This document shows, in pieces, positions 43,725-57,000 of a stretch of 64,000 bases of DNA. The DNA comes from Denticeps clupeoides (taxonomy: Eukaryota > Chordata > Actinopteri > Clupeiformes > Denticipitidae), in assembly GCF_900700375.1 (NCBI RefSeq), contig NC_041719.1, forward strand, positions 16,670,479 through 16,734,478. The letters run 5' to 3'. The position numbers were made by a program, and so were the translations under genes. The notes beneath the pieces were generated by a model. The model searched no databases. It was not told where the DNA came from and saw nothing but the letters and a program-made list of their open reading frames with translations. Every line of letters starts with the position of its first letter. Within the stretch, counting starts at the first letter, position 1.

Positions 43725-43857
43725 ATGGGACCATAAGGTGGCAACGTAGTGCAGTGTAGACACTGTAAAACGGACCTGGCTGACCATAAAAGTACTTCGT
43801 CAAAACTACAGCACCTTAACCAAAAGAATCTCCTAGCGAACTCGGAGCTTCTACAAG
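43725..43857 (+). pseudogene. BED-type zinc-finger exon (ZBED/hAT type)
   Basis: Reads 'VQCRHCKTDLADHKSTSSKL' followed by QHLNQK: the C-x2-C half and the 'TSSxLQHL' helix of a BED finger, with the last His of the C2H2/H pattern replaced by Asn. The exon ends at CTACAAG|GTATCG (43858), a 5' splice site. BED fingers open hAT transposases and their domesticated ZBED descendants. A hAT-type terminus lies at 44640-44728 downstream, so this may be one internally deleted hAT. Confidence 0.55.
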
Positions 43858-43969
43858 GTATCGTATTTTAATGATTGCTAACTAACATTAGCGCTTCTTA
43901 GAATGTACATTATTTGTAATTATTTGTGTTATGAGTCGATAGTGATGAGGCATGATAAGTAGCAAATAC

Positions 43970-43997
43970 ACCACACACACACACACACACACACACT
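43970..43997. repeat. (CA)n microsatellite
   Basis: About 13 CA units. Confidence 0.9.
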
Positions 43998-43999
43998 GA

Positions 44000-44515
44000 T
44001 AGGTTACATCTCAAAACACGCCTTCCCCATACATTAGGTAGTAATAATAAAATTCACAGATGGACAAATCTACATTCATCAGCATATAGATTTACTTTTG
44101 GGCGAGATAATAGCATTTGTTGCACATCACAGTGGCGCAGGCTTGCACATACATTGCACACACATGCACTAAGACAAATTCTCTCTCTCTCTTTATTTTG
44201 CACATAACATTGCACATAGACAAACATTCTACCTACCTACCTCATCTGGATACAACTGGAAACTGAACTGTATTGTTGGATTATTAGTATTACGTAAATT
44301 GTTTATTTATATTTTATTTTTACTATTTTGTACCTTTATTTTGTACCTCTCTTTATTCTCAGATGGGCTATAGCAGTACACCCCTTTTTCCTTTTTTTAA
44401 TTAAAATAAAACTAAGGACAAATAGGCTAACCTATGTTTCATTGTTTTTTTTTCATGTACATCATGAATGTTTCACAGAAAGATTAGTTCTGGAGCCAGT
44501 AACCCAAAGGTTTTA
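44000..44515. other. AT-rich spacer
   Basis: CT-rich and T-rich patches, with no gene. The 44180-44350 stretch looks like a LINE 3' untranslated region in composition only. Confidence 0.35.
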
Positions 44516-44639
44516 AGCTTTGATCTAATAAAAGTATTGAATTTGAATAAAAAAAACTTTTTGTGAAGAATAACAGCCAATTGCTTGCTCATTTTAAGAG
44601 GATTTTCATGTTGCATAACACACCATTGATAGAGTTGTT

Positions 44640-44728
44640 TAAAAACGCAAAAGTTGGAGTTATTTGATTACTCGATTAATCAATGAAAAATACTTGATTC
44701 CAAAAATGTTCGACAGTTGCAGCCCTAG
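44640..44728 (+). mobile_element. hAT-type 3' terminus
   Basis: 'gattactcgattaatcaatg' followed by 'gacagttgcagccctag' is the right end of a common fish hAT group whose inward end reads CTAGGGCTGCAACT. The left end was not found. Confidence 0.6.
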
Positions 44729-44729
44729 C

Positions 44730-45025
44730 AACAACTACATCAATTAACAAGAGAGATGCGACGTGACCAGGCCTAGAATACAACAAGCCCAACACGCAGA
44801 GCGATAATTACACAAATTACTATAGAGTAGTATTAGTAGCAGTAATCTTATCGTATCTTGTAGTTAATAGTAATAGTGTTGTAGAATACACTCGGAGGCA
44901 GGTTAACTGCGGGTTCAACCTTGAAAGTAAACCTCTCAACAGACGGCTGAGTTTTTTTACCACGTTCCACTTCTCCCCCCTTTCTGCTCTCATCCGTGGC
45001 CAACTCACTACCTTATTTCCACCAA
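44730..45025 (+). other. Unique sequence left of the satellite array
   Basis: No repeat monomer and no named element. It could be the 5' flank of a gene starting at 45026 (see next entry), but no TATA box or clear CpG island is present. Confidence 0.35.
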
Positions 45026-45083
45026 ATGAAGGTCATCCACATCAAGAACATCGTGTTTACCAGGCAGGGTGAAGTGAAAATTG
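45026..45083 (+). CDS. Possible first coding exon at the array edge
   Basis: ATG at 45026 opens 19 codons, MKVIHIKNIVFTRQGEVKI, and stops at a phase-1 5' splice site ATTG|GTGAGTATT. The last ten residues (V-TRQGEVKI) equal those encoded by the 48 nt form of the array's exon-like block, [G]DLESIVVTRQGEVEI[G], which is phase 1-1 and could be spliced on in frame. The first 20 nt differ from all monomers. No known protein was recognised. The next block (45153-45199) is 47 nt, which would break the frame. So this may be a relic of the founder gene or a coincidence. Confidence 0.3.
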
Positions 45084-48000
45084 GTGAGTATTGCCCTGGT
45101 TCTCCAACTCCCAATTAATTTGAGCATAATGTTTTCTCATTTCTTTCTACAGGTGAATTGGGAGCATTGTGGTTACCAGGCAGGGTGAAGTGAAAATTGG
45201 TGAGTATTGCTTTGGTCCTCCATCTCCAATTAGTTTAAGTGTAATGTTCTCTCATTTTATTCTACAGGTGATCTTGAGAGCATTGTGGTTACCAGGCAGG
45301 GTGAAGTGGAAATTGGTGAGTATTTCCCTGGTCCTCCAACTCCAATTAGTTTGAGCATAATGTTCTCTCAGTTTATTCTACAGGTGTCTTGGGAGTGTCA
45401 TGGTTACCAGGCAGTGTGAAGTGAAAATTGCTGAGTATTGCTGTGGTCCTCTAACTCCAATTAATTTGAACTTAATGTTCTCTCATTCCTTTCTACATGT
45501 GACTTGGGAGCATCGTGGTTACCAGGCAGGGGAAAGTGAAAATTGGTGAGTATTTCCCTGGTCCTCCAGCTCCAATTAATTTGAGAGTAATGTTCTCTCA
45601 TTTCTTTCTACATGTGACTTGGGAGCATCGTGGTTACCAGGCAGGGTGAAGTAAAAATTGCTGAGTTTTGCCCTGGTCCTCCATCTCCAATTAGTTTGAG
45701 CATAATGTTCTCTCATTTCTTTCTGCAGGTCACTTGGGAGCATCATAGCTCCCAGGCAGGGTGAAGTGAAAACTTGTGAGTATTGCTCTGGTTCTCCAAC
45801 TCCCAATTAATTTGAGCATAGTGTTCTCTCAATTTTTTCTGCAGGTGACTTCGCAGCATCGTACTTACCAAGCAGGGTGAACTGAAAATTGGTGAGTATT
45901 TCCCTGATCCTCCAACTCCCAATTAAATTAAGCATAATGTTCTCTCATTTTTTTCTACAGGTGACTAGGGAGTGTCGTGCTTACCAGGCAGGGTGAAGTG
46001 AAAATTGGTGAGTATTTCCCTGGTCCTCCAACTCCAATTAGTTTAAGTGTAATGTTCTCTCATTTTATTATACAGGTGATCTTGAGAGCATCGTGGTTAC
46101 CAGGCAGGGTGAAGTGGAAATTGCTGAGTTTTGCCCTGGTCCTCCAACTCCCAATTAATTTGAGCTTATTGTTTTCTAATTTCTTTCTGCAGGTGACTTG
46201 GGAGCATCGTAGGTACCAGGCATGGTAAAGTGAAAATTGGTGAGTATTGCTCTGGTCCTCCAACTCCAATTAGTTTGAGCATAATGTGCTTTCAGTTTAT
46301 TTTACAGGTGACTTGGGAGTGTCATGGTTACCAGGCAGGGTGAAGTGAAAATTGGTGAGTATTTCCCTGGTCCTCCAACTCCCAATTAATTTGAGCGTAA
46401 TGTTCTCTCATTTCTTTCTACATGTGACTTGGGAGCATTGTGGTTACCAGGCAGGGTGAAGTGAAAATTGGTGAGCATTTCCCTGGTCCTCCAACTCCCA
46501 ATTAATTTGAGCGTAATGTTCTTTTATTTCTTTCTACAGGTGACTAGGGAGTGTCGTGCTTACCAGGCAGAGTGTAGTGAAAATTCGTGAGTATTGCCCT
46601 GGTCCTCCAACTCCAAATTAATTTGAGCGTAATGTTCTTTTATTTCTTTCTACAGGTGACTAGGGAGTGTCGTGCTTACCAGGCAGGGTGTAGTGAAAAT
46701 TCGTGAGTATTGCCCTGGTCCTCCAACTCCAAATTAATTTGAGCATAATTTTCTCTTATTTCTTTCTACAGGTGACTTGGGAGCATTGTGGTTACCAGGC
46801 AGGGTGAAGTGAAAATTGGTGAGTATTGCTTTGGTCCTCCATCTCCAATTAGTTTAAGTGTAATGTTCTCTCATTTTATTCTACAGGTGATCTTGAGAGC
46901 ATTGTGGTTACCAAGCAGGGTGAAGTGGAAATTGGTGAGTATTGCCCTGGTTCTCCAACTCCCAATTAATTTGAGCATAATGTTCTCACCTTTTTATTCT
47001 ACAGGTGACTTTGGAGTGTCGTATTTACCAGGTAGGGTGAAGTGAAAATTGGTGATTATTGCCCTGGTTCTCCAACTCTCAATTAATTTGAGCATAATGT
47101 TCTCTCATTTCTTTCTGCAGGTGACTTGGGAGCATCGTGGTTACCAGGCAGGGTGAAGTGAAAATTGGTGAGTATTTCCCCTTGTCCTCCAACTGCAATT
47201 AATTTGAGCATAATGTTCTCTCATTTCTTTCTGCAGCTGACTTGGGAGAACCGTAGACACCACGCAGGTTGAAGTGAAAATTGCTGAGTATTGCTCTGGT
47301 TCTCCAACTCCCAATTAATTTGAGCATAATGTTCTCTCATTTCTTTCTACAGGTGAATTGGGAGCATTGTGGTTACCAGGCAGGGTGAAGTGTAAATTGG
47401 TGAGCATTTCCCTGGTCCTCCAACTCCAATTAGTTTGAGCATAATGTTCTCTCAGTTTATTCTACAGGTGTCTTGGGAGTGTCATGGTTACCAGGCAGTG
47501 TGAAGTGAAAATTGCTGAGTATTGCTGTGGTCCTCTAACTCCAATTAATTTGAACTTAATGTTCTCTCATTCCTTTCTACATGTGACTTGGGAGCATCGT
47601 GGTTACCAGGCAGGGGAAAGTGAAAATTGGTGAGTATTTCCCTGGTCCTCCAGCTCCAATTAATTTGAGAGTAATGTTCTCTCATTTCTTTCTACATGTG
47701 ACTTGGGAGCATCGTGGTTACCAGGCAGGGTGAAGTGAAAATTGGTGAGTATTTCCCTGGTCCTCCATCTCCAGTTAGTTTAAGTGTAATGTTCTCTCAT
47801 TTTATTATACAGGTGATCTTGAGAGCATCGTGGTTACCAGGCAGGGTGAAGTGGAAATTGCTGAGTTTTGCCCTGGTCCTCCAACTCCCAATTAATTTGA
47901 GCTTATTGTTTTCTAATTTCTTTCTGCAGGTGACTTGGGAGCATCGTAGGTACCAGGCATGGTAAAGTGAAAATTGGTGAGTATTGCTCTGGTCCTCCAA

Positions 48001-51000
48001 CTCCAATTAGTTTGAGCATAATGTTCTTTCAGTTTATTTTACAGGTGACTTGGGAGTGTCATGGTTACCAGACAGGGTGAAGTGAAAATTGGTGAGCATT
48101 TCCCTGGTCCTCCAACTCCCAATTAATTTGAGCGTAATGTTCTTTTATTTCTTTCTACAGGTGACTAGGGAGTGTCGTGCTTACCAGGCAGGGTGAAGTT
48201 AAAATTGGTGAGTATTGCTCTGGTTCTCCATCTCCAATTAATTTCAGCATAATTTTCTCTCATTTCTTTCTACATGTGACTTGGGAGCATCGTGGTTACC
48301 AGGCAGGGTGAAGTGAAAATTGGTGAGTATTGCCCTGGTCCTCCAACTCCAAATTAATTTGAGCATAATTTTCTCTTATTTCTTTCTACAGGTGACTTGG
48401 GAGCATTGTGGTTACCAGGCAGGGTGAAGTGGAAATTGGTGAGTATTTCCCTGGTCCTCCAACTCCAACTAGTTTAAGTGTAATGTTCTCTCAGTTTATT
48501 TTACAGGTGACTTGGGAGTGTCATGGTTACCAGGCAGGGTGAAGTGTAAATTGGTGATTATTGCCCTGGTTCTCCAACTCCCAATTAATTTGAGCATAAT
48601 GTTCTCACCTTTTTATTCTACAGGTGACTTTGGAGTGTCATATTTACCAGGTAGGGTGAAGTGAAAATTGGTGATTATTGCCCTGGTTCTCCAACTCCCA
48701 ATTAATTTGAGCATAATGTTCTCTCATTTCTTTCTGCAGGTGACTTGGGAGCATCGTGGTTACCAGGCAGGGTGAAGTGAAAATTGCTGAGTATTGCTCT
48801 GGTTCTCCAACTCCCAATTAGTTTGAACATAATGTTCTCTCATTTCTTTCTGCAGCTGACTTGGGAGTACCGTAGACACCACGCAGGTTGAAGTGAAAAT
48901 TGGTGAGCATTTCCCTGGTCCTCCAACTCCAATTAGTTTGAGCATAATGTTCTCTCAGCTTATTCTACAGGTGTCTTGGGAGTGTCATGGTTACCAGGCA
49001 GTGTGAAGTGAAAATTGCTGAGTATTGCTGTGGTCCTCTAACTCCAATTAATTTGAACTTAATGTTCTCTCATTCCTTTCTACATGTGACTTGGGAGCAT
49101 CGTGGTTACCAGGCAGGGGAAAGTGAAAATTGGTGAGTATTTCCCTGGTCCTCCAGCTCCAATTAATTTGAGAGTAATGTTCTCTCATTTCTTTCTACAT
49201 GTGACTTGGGAGCATCGTGGTTACCAGGCAGGGTGAAGTGAAAATTGGTGAGTATTGCTTTGGTCCTCCATCTCCAATTAGTTTAAGTGTAATGTTCTCT
49301 CATTTTATTCTACAGGTGATCTTGAGAGCATTGTGGTTACCAGGCAGGGTGAAGTGGAAATTGGTGAGTATTTCCCTGGTCCTCCAACTCCAACTAGTTT
49401 AAGTGTAATGTTCTCTCAGTTTATTTTACAGGTGACTTGGGAGTGTCATGGTTACCAGGCAGTGTGAAGTGTAAATTGGTGATTATTGCCCTGGTTCTCC
49501 AACTCCCAATTAATTTGAGCATAATGTTCTCTCATTTCTTTCTGCAGGTGACTTGGGAGCATCGTGGTTACCAGGCAGGGTGAAGTGAAAATTGGTGAGT
49601 ATTTCCCCTTGTCCTCCAACTGCAATTAATTTGAGCATAATGTTCTCTCATTTCTTTCTGCAGCTGACTTGGGAGAACCGTAGACACCACGCAGGTTGAA
49701 GTGAAAATTGCTGAGTATTGCTCTGGTTCTCCAACTCCCAATTAATTTGAGCATAATGTTCTCTCATTTCTTTCTACAGGTGAATTGGGAGCATTGTGGT
49801 TACCAGGCAGGGTGAAGTGTAAATTGGTGAGCATTTCCCTGGTCCTCCAACTCCAATTAGTTTGAGCATAATGTTCTCTCAGTTTATTCTACAGGTGTCT
49901 TGGGAGTGTCATGGTTACCAGGCAGTGTGAAGTGAAAATTGCTGAGTATTGCTGTGGTCCTCTAACTCCAATTAATTTGAACTTAATGTTCTCTCATTCC
50001 TTTCTACATGTGACTTGGGAGCATCGTGGTTACCAGGCAGGGGAAAGTGAAAATTGGTGAGTATTTCCCTGGTCCTCCAGCTCCAATTAATTTGAGAGTA
50101 ATGTTCTCTCATTCCTTTCTACAGGTGACTTGGGAGCATCGTGGTTACCAGGCAGGGTGAAGTGAAAATTGGTGAGTATTTCCCTTGGTCCTCCATCTCC
50201 AATTAGTTTAAGTGTAATGTTCTCTCATTTTATTATACAGGTGATCTTGAGAGCATCGTGGTTACCAGGCAGGGTGAAGTGGAAATTGCTGAGTTTTGCC
50301 CTGGTCCTCCAACTCCCAATTAATTTGAGCTTATTGTTTTCTAATTTCTTTCTGCAGGTGACTTGGGAGCATCGTAGGTACCAGGCATGGTAAAGTGAAA
50401 ATTGGTGAGTATTGCTGTGGTCCTCTAACTCCAATTAATTTGAACTTAATGTTCTCTCATTCCTTTCTACATGTGACTTGGGAGTATCGTGGTTACCAGG
50501 CAGGGTGAAGTGAAAATTGGTGAGTATTGCTTTGGTCCTCCATCTCCAATTAGTTTAAGTGTAATGTTCTCTCATTTTATTCTACAGGTGATCTTGAGAG
50601 CATTGTGGTTACCAGGTAGGGTGAAGTGAAAATTGGTGATTATTGCCCTGGTTCTCCAACTCCCAATTAATTTGAGCATAATGTTCTCTCATTTCTTTCT
50701 GCAGGTGACTTGGGAGCATCGTGGTTACCAGGCAGGGTGAAGTGAAAATTGCTGAGTATTGCTCTGGTTCTCCAACTCCCAATTAGTTTGAACATAATGT
50801 TCTCTCATTTCTTTCTGCAGCTGACTTGGGAGTACCGTAGACACCACGCAGGTTGAAGTGAAAATTGGTGAGCATTTCCCTGGTCCTCCAACTCCAATTA
50901 GTTTGAGCATAATGTTCTCTCAGCTTATTCTACAGGTGTCTTGGGAGTGTCATGGTTACCAGGCAGTGTGAAGTGAAAATTGCTGAGTATTGCTGTGGTC

Positions 51001-54000
51001 CTCTAACTCCAATTAATTTGAACTTAATGTTCTCTCATTCCTTTCTACATGTGACTTGGGAGCATCGTGGTTACCAGGCAGGGGAAAGTGAAAATTGGTG
51101 AGTATTTCCCTGGTCCTCCAGCTCCAATTAATTTGAGAGTAATGTTCTCTCATTTCTTTCTACATGTGACTTGGGAGCATCGTGGTTACCAGGCAGGGTG
51201 AAGTGAAAATTGGTGAGTATTGCTTTGGTCCTCCATCTCCAATTAGTTTAAGTGTAATGTTCTCTCATTTTATTCTACAGGTGATCTTGAGAGCATTGTG
51301 GTTACCAGGCAGGGTGAAGTGGAAATTGGTGAGTATTTCCCTGGTCCTCCAACTCCAACTAGTTTAAGTGTAATGTTCTCTCAGTTTATTTTACAGGTGA
51401 CTTGGGAGTGTCATGGTTACCAGGCAGGGTGAAGTGTAAATTGGTGATTATTGCCCTGGTTCTCCAACTCCCAATTAATTTGAGCATAATGTTCTCTCAT
51501 TTCTTTCTGCAGGTGACTTGGGAGCATCGTGGTTACCAGGCAGGGTGAAGTGAAAATTGGTGAGTATTTCCCCTTGTCCTCCAACTGCAATTAATTTGAG
51601 CATAATGTTCTCTCATTTCTTTCTGCAGCTGACTTGGGAGAACCGTAGACACCACGCAGGTTGAAGTGAAAATTGCTGAGTATTGCTCTGGTTCTCCAAC
51701 TCCCAATTAATTTGAGCATAATGTTCTCTCATTTCTTTCTACAGGTGAATTGGGAGCATTGTGGTTACCAGGCAGGGTGAAGTGTAAATTGGTGAGCATT
51801 TCCCTGGTCCTCCAACTCCAATTAGTTTGAGCATAATGTTCTCTCAGTTTATTCTACAGGTGTCTTGGGAGTGTCATGGTTACCAGGCAGTGTGAAGTGA
51901 AAATTGCTGAGTATTGCTGTGGTCCTCTAACTCCAATTAATTTGAACTTAATGTTCTCTCATTCCTTTCTACATGTGACTTGGGAGCATCGTGGTTACCA
52001 GGCAGGGGAAAGTGAAAATTGGTGAGTATTTCCCTGGTCCTCCAGCTCCAATTAATTTGAGAGTAATGTTCTCTCATTCCTTTCTACAGGTGACTTGGGA
52101 GCATCGTGGTTACCAGGCAGGGTGAAGTGAAAATTGGTGAGTATTTCCCTGGTCCTCCATCTCCAATTAGTTTAAGTGTAATGTTCTCTCATTTTATTAT
52201 ACAGGTGATCTTGAGAGCATCGTGGTTACCAGGCAGGGTGAAGTGGAAATTGCTGAGTTTTGCCCTGGTCCTCCAACTCCCAATTAATTTGAGCTTATTG
52301 TTTTCTAATTTCTTTCTGCAGGTGACTTGGGAGCATCGTAGGTACCAGGCATGGTAAAGTGAAAATTGGTGAGTATTGCTGTGGTCCTCTAACTCCAATT
52401 AATTTGAACTTAATGTTCTCTCATTCCTTTCTACATGTGACTTGGGAGTATCGTGGTTACCAGGCAGGGTGAAGTGAAAATTGGTGAGTATTGCTTTGGT
52501 CCTCCATCTCCAATTAGTTTAAGTGTAATGTTCTCTCATTTTATTCTACAGGTGATCTTGAGAGCATTGTGGTTACCAGGCAGGGTGAAGTGGAAATTGG
52601 TGAGTATTTCCCTGGTCCTCCAACTCCAATTAGTTTGAGCATAATGTTCTCTCAGTTTATTCTACAGGTGTCTTGGGAGTGTCATGGTTACCAGGCAGTG
52701 TGAAGTGAAAATTGCTGAGTATTGCTGTGGTCCTCTAACTCCAATTAATTTGAACTTAATGTTCTCTCATTCCTTTCTACATGTGACTTGGGAGCATCGT
52801 GGTTACCAGGCAGGGGAAAGTGAAAATTGGTGAGTATTTCCCTGGTCCTCCAGCTCCAATTAATTTGAGAGTAATGTTCTCTCATTTCTTTCTACATGTG
52901 ACTTGGGAGCATCGTGGTTACCAGGCAGGGTGAAGTAAAAATTGCTGAGTTTTGCCCTGGTCCTCCATCTCCAATTAGTTTGAGCATAATGTTCTCTCAT
53001 TTCTTTCTGCAGGTCACTTGGGAGCATCATAGCTACCAGGCCGGGTGAAGTGAAAATTGGTGAGTATTTCCCTGGTCCTCTAACTCCAATTAATGTGAGC
53101 TTAATGTTCTCTCATTCCTTTCTACATGTGATTTGGGAGCATCGTGGTTACCAGGCAGGGGGAAGTGAAAACTTGTGAGTATTGCTCTGGTTCTCCAACT
53201 CCCAATTAATTTGAGCATAATGTTTTCTAATTTCTTTCTGCAGGTGACTTGGGAGCATCGTAGGTACCAGGCATGGTAAAGTGAAATTGGTGAGTATTGC
53301 TGTGGTCCTCTAACTCCAATTAATTTGAACTTAATGTTCTCTCATTCCTTTCTACATGTGACTTGGGAGTATCGTGGTTACCAGGCAGGGTGAAGTGAAA
53401 ATTGGTGAGTATTGCTTTGGTCCTCCATCTCCAATTAGTTTAAGTGTAATGTTCTCTCATTTTATTCTACAGGTGATCTTGAGAGCATTGTGGTTACCAG
53501 GCAGGGTGAAGTGGAAATTGGTGAGTATTTCCCTGGTCCTCCAACTCCAATTAGTTTGAGCATAATGTTCTCTCAGTTTATTCTACAGGTGTCTTGGGAG
53601 TGTCATGGTTACCAGGCAGTGTGAAGTGAAAATTGCTGAGTATTGCTGTGGTCCTCTAACTCCAATTAATTTGAACTTAATGTTCTCTCATTCCTTTCTA
53701 CATGTGACTTGGGAGCATCGTGGTTACCAGGCAGGGGAAAGTGAAAATTGGTGAGTATTTCCCTGGTCCTCCAGCTCCAATTAATTTGAGAGTAATGTTC
53801 TCTCATTTCTTTCTACATGTGACTTGGGAGCATCGTGGTTACCAGGCAGGGTGAAGTAAAAATTGCTGAGTTTTGCCCTGGTCCTCCATCTCCAATTAGT
53901 TTGAGCATAATGTTCTCTCATTTCTTTCTGCAGGTCACTTGGGAGCATCATAGCTACCAGGCAGGGTGAAGTGAAAATTGGTGAGTATTTCCCTGGTCCT

Positions 54001-57000
54001 CTAACTCCAATTAATGTGAGCTTAATGTTCTCTCATTCCTTTCTACATGTGATTTGGGAGCATCGTGGTTACCAGGCAGGGGGAAGTGAAAACTTGTGAG
54101 TATTGCTCTGGTTCTCCAACTCCCAATTAATTTGAGCATAGTGTTCTCTCATTTCTTTCTGCAGGTGACTTCGCAGAATCATACTTACCAAGCAGGGTGA
54201 ACTGAAAATTGGTGAGTATTTCCCTGATCCTCCAACTCCCAATTAAATTAAGCATAATGTTCTCTCATTTTTTTCTACAGGTGACTAGGGAGTGTCGTGC
54301 TTACCAGGCAGTGTGAAGTGAAAATTGGTGAGTATTTCCCTGGTCCTCCAACTCCAATTAGTTTAAGTGTAATGTTCTCTCATTTTATTATACAGGTGAT
54401 CTTGAGAGCATCGTGGTTACCAGGCAGGGTGAAGTGGAAATTGCTGAGTTTTGCCCTGGTCCTCCAACTCCCAATTAATTTGAGCTTATTGTTTTCTAAT
54501 TTCTTTCTGCAGGTGACTTGGGAGCATCGTAGGTACCAGGCATGGTAAAGTGAAAATTGGTGAGTATTGCTCTGGTCCTCCAACTCCAATTAGTTTGAGC
54601 ATAATGTTCTTTCAGTTTATTTTACAGGTGACTTGGGAGTGTCATGGTTACCAGGCAGGGTAAAGTGAAAATTGGTGAGTATTGCTCTGGTCCTCCAACT
54701 CCAATTAGTTTGAGCATAATGTGCTTTCAGTTTATTTTACAGGTGACTTGGGAGTGTCATGGTTACCAGGCAGGGTGAAGTGAAAATTGGTGAGTATTGC
54801 TCTGGTCCTCCAACTCCTAATTAATTTGAGCTTAATGTTCTCTCATTTCTTTCTACATGTGACTTGGGAGCATTGTGGTTACCAGGCAGGGTGAAGTGAA
54901 AATTGGTGAGTATTTCCCTGGTCCTCCAACTCCAATTAGTTTGAGCATAATGTTCTCTCAGTTTATTCTACAGGTGTCTTGGGAGTGTCATGGTTACCAG
55001 GCAGTGTGAAGTGAAAATTGCTGAGTATTGCTGTGGTCCTCTAACTCCAATTAATTTGAACTTAATGTTCTCTCATTCCTTTCTACATGTGACTTGGGAG
55101 CATCGTGGTTACCAGGCAGGTTGAAGTAAAAATTGCTGAGTATTGCTGTGGTCCTCTAACTCCAATTAATTTGAACTTAATGTTCTCTCATTCCTTTCTA
55201 CATGTGACTTGGGAGCATCGTGGTTACCAGGCAGGGGAAAGTGAAAATTGGTGAGTATTTCCCTGGTCCTCCAGCTCCAATTAATTTGAGAGTAATGTTC
55301 TCTCATTTCTTTCTACATGTGACTTGGGAGCATCGTGGTTACCAGGCAGGGTGAAGTAAAAATTGCTGAGTTTTGCCCTGGTCCTCCATCTCCAATTAGT
55401 TTGAGCATAATGTTCTCTCATTTCTTTCTGCAGGTCACTTGGGAGCATCATAGCTACCAGGCAGGGTGAAGTGAAAATTGGTGAGTATTTCCCTGGTCCT
55501 CTAACTCCAATTAATGTGAGCTTAATGTTCTCTCATTCCTTTCTACATGTGATTTGGGAGCATCGTGGTTACCAGGCAGGGGGAAGTGAAAACTTGTGAG
55601 TATTGCTCTGGTTCTCCAACTCCCAATTAATTTGAGCATAGTGTTCTCTCATTTCTTTCTGCAGGTGACTTCGCAGCATCATACTTACCAAGCAGGGTGA
55701 ACTGAAAATTGGTGAGTATTTCCCTGATCCTCCAACTCCCAATTAAATTAAGCATAATGTTCTCTCATTTTTTTCTACAGGTGAATTGGGAGCATTGTGG
55801 TTACCAGGCAGGGTGAAGTGTAAATTGGTGAGCATTTCCCTGGTCCTCCAACTCCAATTAGTTTGAGCATAATGTTCTCTCAGTTTATTCTACAGGTGTC
55901 TTGGGAGTGTCATGGTTACCAGGCAGTGTGAAGTGAAAATTGCTGAGTATTGCTGTGGTCCTCTAACTCCAATTAATTTGAACTTAATGTTCTCTCATTC
56001 CTTTCTACATGTGACTTGGGAGCATCGTGGTTACCAGGCAGGGGAAAGTGAAAATTGGTGAGTATTTCCCTGGTCCTCCAGCTCCAATTAATTTGAGAGT
56101 AATGTTCTCTCATTTCTTTCTACATGTGACTTGGGAGCATCGTGGTTACCAGGCAGGGGAAAGTGAAAATTGCTGAGTATTGCCCTGGTCCTCAAACTCC
56201 ATTTAATTTGAGCATATTGTTCTCTCATTTCTTTCTACAGGTGACTAGGGAGTGTTGTGCTTACCAGGCAGGGTGAAGTTAAAATTGGTGAGTATTGCTC
56301 TGGTTCTCCATCTCCAATTAATTTCAGCATAATTTTCTCTCATTTCTTTCTACAGGTGACTTGGGAACATTGTGGTTACCAGGCAGGGTGAAGTGAAAAT
56401 TGGTGAGTATTGCTTTGGTCCTCCATCTCCAATTAGTTTAAGTGTAATGTTCTCTCATTTTATTCTACAGGTGATCTTGAGAGCATTGTGGTTACCAGGC
56501 AGGGTGAAGTGGAAATTGGTGAGTATTTCCTTGGTCCTCCAACTCCAACTAGTTTAAGTGTAATGTTCTCTCAGTTTATTTTACAGGTGACTTGGGAGTG
56601 TCATAGTTACCAGGCAGGGTGAAGTGTAAATTGGTGATTATTGCCCTGGTTCTCCAACTCCCAATTAATTTGAGCATAATGTTCTCACCTTTTTATTCTA
56701 CAGGTGACTTTGGAGTGTCGTATTTACCAGGTAGGGTGAAGTGAAAATTGGTGATTATTGCCCTGGTTCTCCAACTCCCAATTAATGTGAGCATAATGTT
56801 CTCTCATTTCTTTCTGCAGGTGACTTGGGAGCATCGTGGTTACCAGGCAGGGTGAAGTGAAAATTGGTGAGTATTTCCCCTTGTCCTCCAACTGCAATTA
56901 ATTTGAGCATAATGTTCTCTCATTTCTTTCTGCAGCTGACTTGGGAGAACCGTAGACACCACGCAGGTTGAAGTGAAAATTGCTGAGTATTGCTCTGGTT

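Noticed and set aside
43304-43787. Minus-strand open frames over the GC-rich block
   Set aside because: GC-rich DNA is poor in stop codons on both strands. The plus strand has the better start context and the flanking splice-like sites.
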